Below, one piece after another: positions 18,850 to 27,297 of a stretch of 64,000 bases of DNA (position 1 is the first letter of the stretch; every line of letters starts with the position of its first letter). The stretch covers positions 2,691,014 through 2,755,013 of the forward strand of contig NZ_JAFN01000001.1 of NCBI RefSeq assembly GCF_000526155.1, written 5' to 3'. A program made the position numbers and the translations under genes. Source of the DNA: Deferrisoma camini S3R1 (GTDB lineage: Bacteria > Desulfobacterota > Deferrisomatia > Deferrisomatales > Deferrisomataceae). The notes beneath the pieces are model-generated. The model had not been told where the DNA came from. It ran no database searches and saw only the letters and a list, made by a program, of their open reading frames with translations.

Positions 18850-21800
18850 CTACGGAACCGTTACGTCGTGGGTGGCCTGGGTCCCGTCCTCGGCCGTCAC
18901 GGTGATCGTGAACGAGTCCCCCGAAGCGGCCCCAGCCGGCACCGTCCAAGTGAACGAGGCGGTCCCGTCTCCCGAGGTGGTCAGCGACGACGGGTCCACC
19001 GTGCCGTCGGTCGCCGAAACCGTGAGATCCAGAGCTTCGATCGGGTAGTGGGCTGGCGAGGCGCTGTCCGTCACCTGAACCGTGAAACTCAACGTGTCCC
19101 CGGCGTTGCCTTCGTCCGGGCCGATGACGTTGACCAGCGTGGGGGCCACCCAAGCCAATGAGTACCCTGCCGCATCCCCCACCGTCCGGCCGGCCGTCTC
19201 GGCGTAGACCCACACCGGATCGTTCACGAGGCTCCCCGGGTAGGTCATGGTCGCCGTGGCTTTCCCATCGGTGGTCGAGGTGAGCGAAGCGAGCGTCCCC
19301 CCCCCAACCTGGTTGCCCACCACGTAGGAGATCCCCGTTTCGGTCGCCGCCAGCGTCGAGAACAGGTCCAGCACGGTGGAGGAGGCGACACTCTCGACCA
19401 CGTAGCCACCTTTGGCCGCGCCGGAGAGCAGGATCAGGGTGTCCCCCGCGTCCACGCCCGCTGCCGAAAAGTCGGCCGAGGAGTCTTCAAAGCCGTCCGT
19501 CCCCCCCTGGGTCTTGCCGGTGCTCCCGCTGGCCTTGTCGTTGTAGACCTGCCCGAAGTACACGGCCGTGCCGTCGGCCACGGCATTGCCGTACTGATCG
19601 GAGACGAGGGCGAAGTACTCATGGGACAGCGTCCCGTCCCCGTTGTCCTGAATGTTGTTGGAGCGGCCCAGGGTGACGCTGAACGGGGGGCCGCCCAACA
19701 CCGTGATTCTTGGAGAGGTCGCGGTGAGCGTTCCCACCGTGACCTTGATGCGCACCGTGCCCGGCACCGTGCCGCTTCGGAAGTCCGCCGAGACCCGCCC
19801 GTTCGTGGTGCTCAGGGTCGCCGAGCTCCCCAGGGCGGCTCCCGCGATCTCCTCGCCGCCGTTGGGCCCCTCCACGATCTCGACCGTCACGTTGTTCGGC
19901 GTATCGGTGATCGGGTTCCCCCCCTCGTCCACCACGGTGATGTTGAGCGTGGCCACCTCGTCCTCGCCCACCCCGGCCACGCTCACCGTTTCCTGGCTGA
20001 GGCTGAGCAGGATGTTGGCTGGATCCCCGCTGGAGGTGAATCCCACCTCCACGTCTTCGGTCGCCAGCAGCCCGTCCGCCGAGGCCGACACGGTCGCGGT
20101 GCCGTTTCTGTCGGCGGTCAGGTTCACCGTCCCCTCCCCGTTCACCAACGCCACCGACGACACCGGCGACGTGGGGTCATCGGTCCACAACACGCCCAGT
20201 GTCGTGTTCACGTTCACCGTCAGGTCCACCGGGTTCCCCTGGGCGTCCTTCGCCGTGATCGTCAACACGGACGGCGTCGCACCGTCGGGGGGGATCCGGC
20301 TCAGACTCGGAGTGATCTCGAGCGAGGCCACCGGTCCCGGTTTGAGCGTGAGCGACGCGCTCTGGGACACCCCGCCCGCGCCCGCCGTGATCACCACGGG
20401 GCCTGCTGCCGCCCCCGCCACGTACGACACGGCCACCCCGCCGTTCACCGTGGTGTACGGTCCCGCCGGCGAGAACGAGCCCGACGTCGCGGTCAGCGTC
20501 ACTGCGGTGCCGTCGGCCACCGGCTGCCCCAGCGTGTTCAGCACCTGGACATCCACCGTGGTCGAAGAAGCTTCGTCGGCCGTGAGAGAAGTGCTCCCCA
20601 GTTCGAGGGACACCGACTTCACGACCTCATCCGATAGAGCCAGATCCACCCCGGCGGTGGCCGTACCCACCTGCACCGACACCCGGGCCGTGCCATCCCC
20701 AGCTCCCACGGGGGCCGTGTAGGTCACCGAGAACTCACCGTCACTCGTCTCGGCGGAGTAGGAGGACAACATGCCCTCCGGGTTGCCCGACGCGTCCGCC
20801 GAAACGTCCAACACGGCCGGGGTCCCATCGGCCACGCGATGGTTGTCGGCATCCAACACCACGACCCGCAACGTGCTCGTCTGGATCCCGTCCGCGACCA
20901 GGCTCGTGGGGCTCGCCAGGATCAGGATCTCGTCCGCCGGTCCCGGCACGAGCGCCACGGCCGCAGTGTCGGTCGCCCCCCCTGCGGTGGCCCGGACGGT
21001 GGCGGTGCCCAATAGGGTCCCCGCCTTCAGGTACACTACCGCCCGCCCGAGGCCATCGGTTTCTGCGCTCGATACCGCCGTGCCGCCGGCATCGATCAAC
21101 GTGCCCAGATCCGTAGAAAACGACACCGTGGTGCCCGCCGCCACCGGGTTGCCCTGACCGTCCGTCACCTGGGCGGTCAGAGTCACCAGGGAAGAGCCGT
21201 CGGCCACCAGGGTGGAAGCCGAGGCGGTCAAAGCCACGGCTCCCACCGGCACGTCGATCAGGGTCACGTCGGCGGAAGCGGTCACCTCGTTGGGGGTCTT
21301 GGCCGTGATGCGCGCCGTGCCCGCCGTGGTCCCCGCCGTGTAAGAGAAGGTCCCCACCCCATCGGTCACCGTGACCTGGGCCGGAGACACCAGGCCCAGG
21401 TCCGGATCCGCGTTGCCGGACGTGTCCGTCACCGTGAGATTCACCGTGGTGTCCACCGGGTTCCCGTACGCGTCTCGAACCTCCACGGTTCCCTGGGCCT
21501 GACTCGTACCGTCCGCCGTCAGGTTCGCCGGGAGCACCCGAACCGAGATCCCGCTCGCATCCGGTGCCGCCGCCACCACCGTCACGGACGTCCGGTCGAA
21601 CCCGCCGATCTCCGCGCTCGCAGCCGAGACCCAGACCGTCCCCGCCACGGTGGGCACCCGGAGGTACGCCCTCGCCTTGCCCGACAGGTCCGTGGCGGTG
21701 GTCAGCGAGGTACTCCCCCCGGTGCTCTCACACCCGTCCAGGAAAAGGGCTCCGCCATCCGTGGTGAAGGTCACCGCCTCGCCCCGGATCGCCGAACCGC

Positions 21801-22689
21801 TCACGTCGTTCGCCGCCAACGTGAACAGGGCGCACTCGCCGGCGCCGAACTCGGTGCCCGAGGCCGTCAACACATACGAACCCAGCTCCGCTGGGGGTGC
21901 CGTGGTGAACTCAATTTGCAGGTCCGCTGCCTCCACGTCATCCGCAGCATCCGCGGTGTCGTTGTCGGCCTTCGCGCTCACGGTGGCGGTGCCCGCCGAG
22001 GTCGGGGCCACCAGGGTTACCATGGCCACCCCGTTGACCAACGGCGCCGTGGTCGTCTGGTCCCCGTTGGTGCCCTCGAACGTGCCGAGGTCCACGGAGA
22101 AGACGACAGACCCTGTGGCGCTCGGGTTCCCGTACGAGTCCTTAGCAGTGGCGGTGAGCTGCACCGTGCTCGCACCGTCCGCCGTGGCCGTGGAGACGTC
22201 GGCAGACAACGTCAGGGATGCCACCGGTCCCGGCTCGACGGTCACGGTCACGCTCCGGGTGAGCCCCTCGGCCGTGGCCCGAACCCGGGCCGACCCCGCC
22301 TCGGTCGCCGTGAGAACCACCGACGCCGTTCCGTCCGAGCCGGTCATCTTCGTGGCCGAGGCGGTCCCCCCGTCCAGCGCCCCCAGGTCCGTGGAGAAGG
22401 ACACCTCCACCCCCTCGAGGGGGTCGCCGGCCGCGTCCTTCACCGTGGCCGTGATCGTGGCACCGGTCGCGTCCCCTGCGGTGAATCGATCCACGGACGC
22501 CGACGCGGCCACGCTGGGTTGCCCCGAGGTGGTTCCCGTTGGGCTCGTGCCCCCTCCCGTCGTCGCGGCCGGCGCGGAGGGGGCCGGCGGCGGCCCCCCG
22601 CTGTCCTGGGAGCCGCATCCGGCCAACAGCAGGAGGGACGCCACGAGGGCGAAGAAGAAAGTTGGACCGAAAGAGCGCTGCACGCGCAT
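18850..22689 (-). CDS. Giant lipoprotein with tandem bacterial Ig-like (Big_1) domains
   Basis: A 1279-residue surface protein. It has a lipoprotein signal (LLLLAGC, Cys25), a Ser/Thr/Gly/Pro linker, and about ten tandem Ig-like domains of 95-110 residues. Each opens with a variant of L-x-A-D-G-x-S-x-x-x-L-T-A-x-V-x-D-x-x-G-N-P-V, the invasin/intimin Big_1 pattern, for example ASTLVADGSSLVTLTAQVTD. One domain (about 290-350) has a Cys pair. The last ~90 residues form a different beta-rich module. It is probably outer-membrane anchored and exposed, for adhesion or as a stalk. It follows two more lipoprotein genes in the pilus operon. Confidence 0.88.
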   Translation of the reverse strand: MRVQRSFGPTFFFALVASLLLLAGCGSQDSGGPPPAPSAPAATTGGGTSPTGTTSGQPSVAASASVDRFTAGDATGATITATVKDAAGDPLEGVEVSFSTDLGALDGGTASATKMTGSDGTASVVLTATEAGSARVRATAEGLTRSVTVTVEPGPVASLTLSADVSTATADGASTVQLTATAKDSYGNPSATGSVVFSVDLGTFEGTNGDQTTTAPLVNGVAMVTLVAPTSAGTATVSAKADNDTADAADDVEAADLQIEFTTAPPAELGSYVLTASGTEFGAGECALFTLAANDVSGSAIRGEAVTFTTDGGALFLDGCESTGGSTSLTTATDLSGKARAYLRVPTVAGTVWVSAASAEIGGFDRTSVTVVAAAPDASGISVRVLPANLTADGTSQAQGTVEVRDAYGNPVDTTVNLTVTDTSGNADPDLGLVSPAQVTVTDGVGTFSYTAGTTAGTARITAKTPNEVTASADVTLIDVPVGAVALTASASTLVADGSSLVTLTAQVTDGQGNPVAAGTTVSFSTDLGTLIDAGGTAVSSAETDGLGRAVVYLKAGTLLGTATVRATAGGATDTAAVALVPGPADEILILASPTSLVADGIQTSTLRVVVLDADNHRVADGTPAVLDVSADASGNPEGMLSSYSAETSDGEFSVTYTAPVGAGDGTARVSVQVGTATAGVDLALSDEVVKSVSLELGSTSLTADEASSTTVDVQVLNTLGQPVADGTAVTLTATSGSFSPAGPYTTVNGGVAVSYVAGAAAGPVVITAGAGGVSQSASLTLKPGPVASLEITPSLSRIPPDGATPSVLTITAKDAQGNPVDLTVNVNTTLGVLWTDDPTSPVSSVALVNGEGTVNLTADRNGTATVSASADGLLATEDVEVGFTSSGDPANILLSLSQETVSVAGVGEDEVATLNITVVDEGGNPITDTPNNVTVEIVEGPNGGEEIAGAALGSSATLSTTNGRVSADFRSGTVPGTVRIKVTVGTLTATSPRITVLGGPPFSVTLGRSNNIQDNGDGTLSHEYFALVSDQYGNAVADGTAVYFGQVYNDKASGSTGKTQGGTDGFEDSSADFSAAGVDAGDTLILLSGAAKGGYVVESVASSTVLDLFSTLAATETGISYVVGNQVGGGTLASLTSTTDGKATATMTYPGSLVNDPVWVYAETAGRTVGDAAGYSLAWVAPTLVNVIGPDEGNAGDTLSFTVQVTDSASPAHYPIEALDLTVSATDGTVDPSSLTTSGDGTASFTWTVPAGAASGDSFTITVTAEDGTQATHDVTVP

Positions 22690-22729
22690 GGACGTTCCTC
22701 CGCGGAGATCCCAGGATCTCCCCTGGTGC

Positions 22730-23392
22730 CTACTGGGCGGTGAGCTCTTCCACGATGGGGTTGATGAACCGCACGGTGATCGATCCGCGTGCGTGCACGT
22801 CGTCGTCGTTCAGCACGTCCTTGGCGTACACATCCACGTAGACGGTCCATTGGCGAACCGCCTCTCGTTCGGTGGGGTCCGTCTCGAACAGGATCGCATC
22901 CCGGAGGCCGTTCAGCTTCATCTCCACCGGCACCAAGGTCACGTTCACGTCGGCGGTGGCGTCGGCGGGCACCTCTACGCTGGGAAACTCGGACCGCGTG
23001 GGCGCGTAACTGTGAGATCGTCCGTATTTGTCCACATAGGTCAGATCCACCCGGTAGACCAGCAAGGGCCGGCCCTCCTCCACCCCGGGGCGGGTTTCGT
23101 TCCGAAGGGTGATCGTGCCCGTGTCGTTGGAGAGCCGTGCCTCCACGTTGGCGATGGGCTCGTTGGGGATCCCGTCCCCTTCCCCTTCGTCGTCCGTTCC
23201 CAGCTCCCCGTCCTTGCCGGAGTCGTCGGTCTTTTCCACGGCCGCGAACACCGGCGCGGTGCTCCCGGAGGAGTCCACCACCCTCTCCACGGTCAACAGG
23301 TTTGCGGCCTGGAAGTCGTCGGCGCTTCCGCACCCTCCGAGGCCGAGGGCGACCACGGCCAGCACGACCAGGGCTGTGTGTAGGGTTCGCAT
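22730..23392 (-). CDS. Hypothetical lipoprotein
   Basis: A 220-residue lipoprotein: MRTLHTALVVLAVVALGLGGC with Cys21 as the lipidated residue. An acidic stretch rich in Asp, Glu and Gly (about 55-75, DDEGEGDGIPNEP) could bind calcium. The rest is beta-rich, with FINPIVEELTAQ at the end. I do not recognise a named family. Start ATG 23392 has GGGAGA six bases upstream. It sits between the VWA lipoprotein and the Ig-like giant, all reading the same way, so the three probably work on the cell surface together. Confidence 0.72.
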   Translation of the reverse strand: MRTLHTALVVLAVVALGLGGCGSADDFQAANLLTVERVVDSSGSTAPVFAAVEKTDDSGKDGELGTDDEGEGDGIPNEPIANVEARLSNDTGTITLRNETRPGVEEGRPLLVYRVDLTYVDKYGRSHSYAPTRSEFPSVEVPADATADVNVTLVPVEMKLNGLRDAILFETDPTEREAVRQWTVYVDVYAKDVLNDDDVHARGSITVRFINPIVEELTAQ

Positions 23393-23415
23393 CGTGGACT
23401 TCTCCCGAGTTCCGG

Positions 23416-24516
23416 TCACGGGCGGGTCACCGTGTACGTTCCGGAAAACACCGCCCGGAGCGTGCCGTTCTGGTTGGCGTAGGTCACATTGGTCACGAAC
23501 GGGACGTCCAGCGACGTGAGCGTTCCGGACAAAGTGAACGGGTTGGGGAACGCCAGCTCCAGCGTGTCGATGGGAGTCAGGGCCTCGATGCGCTGGGGGA
23601 TCGTCACCCCGAACGCGGTCAGCAGGCTCGAAGCGGTCACCGCCTCGAAGAACTCCCCGCCGGTCTCATCGGCAAAGGTCTGCAGATCGGCCTTGCCGAT
23701 GTCGCTGAGGTCTCCCCCCAGTCCCACCGTGAACACCACCAGGTCCCTCTCCTTCGCCAACTGGAGCCCCTGGTAGCGGGTGCTGGTGGAGTCCTGCATC
23801 CAAACGTCGGGCCCCCCGGACACGGCGTCCACCGTGTCATCCCCGTCGGTCAGCAGCACCACGGCCCGCCGGCCGGGCCGCGTGCCCACGGCCCGCACCG
23901 CCTCGATCAGGGCCCCTCCCAGATTGGTGGCGCCGCTGGCCGTGAACCCGTCGATGGTCTCCTCGAGGACGGTCTGGTCGCTGGTCAACTGTTGCAAGAT
24001 CCGGGCTTCGTCGTCGAAGTCCACGATCGCCACCTGGTCGTCGGCCGCCATCAGACCCACGAACAGCTTGGCCGCCTCCTTGGCCACCTGCATCCGGGTC
24101 TGGCCGGTCTCGGTGCCAGACCCCATGGAGCCGCTGGAGTCGATCACCAGGGCCACGACGCTCGCGTCCGACGAGGCCAGGGAGACCGTCACGTCGTCTC
24201 GGTCGATCGGGCGTGGAGCCGTGCCGGGGTTCAGGATGATTGCGAAGTTCTCGGGCCCGAGGTCGAACAATGGGTCCCCGTTCTGGTCCTCGACCCGGGC
24301 GAACACCCGGACCTCGCCCGTTCCGGCGTCGTACTCCACGCTGGTCGCCAGGTCCACGCCGGTGATGCTCGACTCGTCCACCACCGGAACCGACACCTCC
24401 GGGGCGGCCGGGCCGGGCTGGGCCGGGCCGGGGTTGTACTCCTCGACCCCGCAGGCCGCGACCGCGGCGAGAAGCAGGGGGAGGAGCGGTCGGAGGAAAC
24501 GCCTTGGGATGGTCAT
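23416..24516 (-). CDS. VWA-domain lipoprotein
   Basis: A 366-residue lipoprotein with lipobox LLLAAVAAC. A beta-rich N-terminal region (about 40-135) precedes a von Willebrand A domain with a full metal-ion-dependent adhesion site: DSSGSMGSG (first motif), TNLGGALIEAV (Thr) and LLTDGDDT. The C-terminal ~80 residues are beta-rich. Its start overlaps the aroB stop (ATGA). VWA lipoproteins beside pilus genes recall pilus-tip or adhesin proteins such as PilY1, but no PilY1 beta-propeller is present. Confidence 0.85.
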   Translation of the reverse strand: MTIPRRFLRPLLPLLLAAVAACGVEEYNPGPAQPGPAAPEVSVPVVDESSITGVDLATSVEYDAGTGEVRVFARVEDQNGDPLFDLGPENFAIILNPGTAPRPIDRDDVTVSLASSDASVVALVIDSSGSMGSGTETGQTRMQVAKEAAKLFVGLMAADDQVAIVDFDDEARILQQLTSDQTVLEETIDGFTASGATNLGGALIEAVRAVGTRPGRRAVVLLTDGDDTVDAVSGGPDVWMQDSTSTRYQGLQLAKERDLVVFTVGLGGDLSDIGKADLQTFADETGGEFFEAVTASSLLTAFGVTIPQRIEALTPIDTLELAFPNPFTLSGTLTSLDVPFVTNVTYANQNGTLRAVFSGTYTVTRP

Positions 24517-25610
24517 GGCTCGTGTACCGTCTCCGCGAGCAGGTCGGCGAGCAGGTCGGCAGGCACCCGGTGCCCCCACTCGGCCCGGCCGACGGCCCGC
24601 AGCAGCACCCACCGGGGCTCGCCGCCCCGGCTCTTCTTGTCGTGGCGAAGGGCCGTACGGATCGTTTCGACCGAAATCCCTTCGGGCCTTAACCTGTACC
24701 CCCACGCCCGCAGGTGCGCCCGGATCCGCTCCGCCTCGGGGCCCGCCAGCAGCCCAAGCCGCTCGGAGAGACGGGCCGCAAACCCGAGGCCCATGGCCAC
24801 GGCCTCTCCGTGGGTGTAGGTCCCATACCCTGCCGCCGCTTCCACAGCGTGGCCGAAAGTGTGCCCCAGGTTGAGGACGGCCCGCTCCCCGGCTTCGCGC
24901 TCGTCCGCCTCGACCACCCGGGCCTTGAGGGCCACGGCCCGGGCCACCGCCTCCTCCAGGACCTCGGCGTCCTCCACCAGGTGCGGCCCGGCGGTCTCGA
25001 GGAGCTCGAACAACGCCGGGTCGCCGATGAGCCCCGCCTTCACCACCTCGGCCAGGCCCGACAGGATCTCCCGGCGGGGCAAGGTGGAGAGAAGGATCGG
25101 GTCGGCCACCACGAGCCGGGGCTGGTGGAACGCTCCGATCAGGTTCTTGCCCCGGGGGTGGTCGATACCGGTCTTTCCCCCCACGCTCGAGTCCACCATG
25201 GCGAGGAGCGTGGTTGGGATCTGGACGAATCCGACGCCCCGGAGAACGGTGGCGGCCGCGAATCCGGCCACGTCCCCCACCACGCCCCCCCCGACGGCCA
25301 CGACCAGGTCCTGCCGCTCGACCCCGGCGGCCAGAAGGGCGTCCCACAGGGCGGCCACGGTCTCCAAGTTCTTGTGCCCCTCGCCCGGCTCCATGGCAAA
25401 CCGGCCGAGGACCGTCGCCCCCGCTCCCACGAGCGCCCGCTCGGCCGCCTCGGCCCACAGCCCCTCGACCGTGCGGTCGGTCACCAGGAAGATCCGTCGC
25501 CCCCCCAACGCCCCCCGGGCCGGCTCCAGGTCGGCCAGGCGATCCAGCAGGCTCGACCCCACCAGGACCGGGTAAGCCCTCTCCCCCAGCCCCACCCGCA
25601 GGGTTCTCAC
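24513..25610 (-). CDS. aroB: 3-dehydroquinate synthase
   Basis: A 365-residue NAD- and metal-dependent enzyme converting DAHP to 3-dehydroquinate. Conserved stretches include GEGHKNLETV, VGGGVVGDVAGFAAA, QIPTTLLAMVDSSVGGKTGI, and the metal ligands Glu in SGLAEVVKAG and His in LNLGHTFGHAVE and YTHGEAVAMG. It starts at GTG 25610 overlapping the aroK stop (GTGA). The aroK-aroB pair behind pilMNOPQ is a widely conserved order in Proteobacteria; here aroC is also included. Confidence 0.97.
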   Translation of the reverse strand: MRTLRVGLGERAYPVLVGSSLLDRLADLEPARGALGGRRIFLVTDRTVEGLWAEAAERALVGAGATVLGRFAMEPGEGHKNLETVAALWDALLAAGVERQDLVVAVGGGVVGDVAGFAAATVLRGVGFVQIPTTLLAMVDSSVGGKTGIDHPRGKNLIGAFHQPRLVVADPILLSTLPRREILSGLAEVVKAGLIGDPALFELLETAGPHLVEDAEVLEEAVARAVALKARVVEADEREAGERAVLNLGHTFGHAVEAAAGYGTYTHGEAVAMGLGFAARLSERLGLLAGPEAERIRAHLRAWGYRLRPEGISVETIRTALRHDKKSRGGEPRWVLLRAVGRAEWGHRVPADLLADLLAETVHEP

Positions 25611-26125
25611 GGCCCCATCTCCTGGCGCACCCGTTGCCACACCTCTTCGACCACCTCGGGAAGCGACCGCCCCTCGGTCTCCACCTGGATCGCCACGGCG
25701 TCGTACAGGCCCGCCCGTCGGGCCAGGAGCTCCCGGGCCCGGCCCAGCGGATCCGGGCCACCCAGCAGCGGGCGCGGGGTGGAGCTCGCCGCGGCCCGGG
25801 CCACCGCCTCGTCGGCGCTCACCCGCAGGTTGATCACCAGGTGTTCCTGCAAAAGCCTCTGGTTCTCCTTCCGCAGCAGCACCCCGCCGCCGGTGGCGAT
25901 CACCCGCCGGTCCTCCCCGAGCACCCGGGCCAGGGCCTCGGCCTCCCACCGCCGAAACCCCTCTTCCCCCTCCCCGGAGAAGATCTCCGGGATCGAGCGG
26001 CCCGCGGCCCGCTCGATCTCGGCGTCCAGGTCCACGAACCCCCACCCCAGGCGCTCCGCCACCCGGCGCCCCACGGCCGACTTGCCCGCGGCCATGAAAC
26101 CGGTCAGGACGATGTTTCGACCCAC
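25607..26125 (-). CDS. aroK: Shikimate kinase
   Basis: A 172-residue P-loop kinase that phosphorylates shikimate at O3. Walker A is GFMAAGKSAVGR; substrate and nucleotide residues include DLDAEIERAAGRSIPEIF and ATGGGVLLRKENQ. I start at GTG 26125, needed to include the first beta strand (RNIVLTGF); this places the start 22 bp inside aroC. The SD there is weak, so translation may depend on ribosomes finishing aroC. Confidence 0.95.
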   Translation of the reverse strand: MGRNIVLTGFMAAGKSAVGRRVAERLGWGFVDLDAEIERAAGRSIPEIFSGEGEEGFRRWEAEALARVLGEDRRVIATGGGVLLRKENQRLLQEHLVINLRVSADEAVARAAASSTPRPLLGGPDPLGRARELLARRAGLYDAVAIQVETEGRSLPEVVEEVWQRVRQEMGP

Positions 26126-27297
26126 CGCCGATTGATCCGGTCGAGGTAGGATTCCAGTGCCCCTTTGAGATCGGCCACGCTGTCCCCCCCGAACTTCTCG
26201 ACGAGCGCCCGAGCCAACTCGAAGGCCAGCACGGCCTCGCCCACCACGCTCGCCGCTGCCACGGCGCACACGTCGCTGCGCTCGGTCGAGGCCTCGTGGG
26301 GGCGGCCGGTGACCAGGTCCACCGTGCGCAACGGCCGCATCAGGGTGGGGATCGGCTTCATGGCCGCCCGCACCCACACCTCCTCACCGTTGGTGATGCC
26401 CCCTTCGATCCCTCCCGCCCGGTTCGTCGGCCGCCGCACCCCACCCCGCCGGCCGTCCCCCGGCCCGCCCGGCAGGATCTCGTCGTGGACCCGACTGCCG
26501 GGGAGCCGGGCGCCCTCGAACCCGATGCCCACCTCGAACCCCTTGATCGCCGGGATGGCGAGAAACGCGGCTGCGAGCCGGGCGTCCAGCCGGCCCTCGG
26601 GCACCACGTGGGTCCCCAGCCCCACCGGGACGCCGGTGGCGAACACGACGAACGTGCCCCCCAGGGTGTCTCCGGCGGCCCGGGCCTGGTCCACGGCTCG
26701 GCAGGCGGCCTCGTCGGCGTGCGGGTCCGGCATCCGGATCCGAGCCGTCTCCGCCCGGGCATGGAGTTCGGGGAAGGGGTCTTCCCACGCCGCCTCCACC
26801 GACCCCACCGAGGTGACGAACGACCCGACCCGGATCCCGACCTCGGCGAGGAGGGCCTTGGCGACCCCACCGGCCGCCACCCGGGCCGCGGTCTCCCGGG
26901 CGCTGGCGCGTTCCAGCACGTTGCGGGCGTCGTCCAGGTCGTGCTTGAGCGCGCCGGGCAGGTCGGCGTGGCCCGGCCGCACCCGGGTCACCGGCGGGAC
27001 CGCACCCCGGTGCTCCGGGGAAGGGCTCATGCCCTGCTGCCAGTTTCTCCAGTCCCGGTTCCGCACGGCGAGCACCACCGGGGCTCCGGTGGTCTCTCCC
27101 CAGCGCACGCCGGCCAGGATCTCCACCCGGTCGGCCTCGATCTTCATGCGGCCGCCCCGGCCGTAGCCACCCTGGCGGCGGGCCAGGTCCCGGTCGATCT
27201 CGGACGGATCCAAGGGCAGGCCCGCCGGCACCCCCTCCACCACCGCGATCAGGACCGGCCCGTGGGACTCCCCGGCCGTCCGGTAGCGCATCCCCAT
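26104..27297 (-). CDS. aroC: Chorismate synthase
   Basis: A 397-residue FMN-dependent enzyme turning EPSP into chorismate. Signatures: GESHGPVLIAVVEGVPAG near the start, RRQGGYGRGGRMKIE, RPGHADLPGALKH, RASARETAARVAAGGVAK, and the late FMN-binding RSDVCAVAAASVVGEAVLAFE. Start ATG 27297 shares one base with the pilQ stop (TGATG). It is the first aro gene in the chain, placed between pilQ and the usual aroK-aroB pair. Confidence 0.97.
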   Translation of the reverse strand: MGMRYRTAGESHGPVLIAVVEGVPAGLPLDPSEIDRDLARRQGGYGRGGRMKIEADRVEILAGVRWGETTGAPVVLAVRNRDWRNWQQGMSPSPEHRGAVPPVTRVRPGHADLPGALKHDLDDARNVLERASARETAARVAAGGVAKALLAEVGIRVGSFVTSVGSVEAAWEDPFPELHARAETARIRMPDPHADEAACRAVDQARAAGDTLGGTFVVFATGVPVGLGTHVVPEGRLDARLAAAFLAIPAIKGFEVGIGFEGARLPGSRVHDEILPGGPGDGRRGGVRRPTNRAGGIEGGITNGEEVWVRAAMKPIPTLMRPLRTVDLVTGRPHEASTERSDVCAVAAASVVGEAVLAFELARALVEKFGGDSVADLKGALESYLDRINRRWVETSS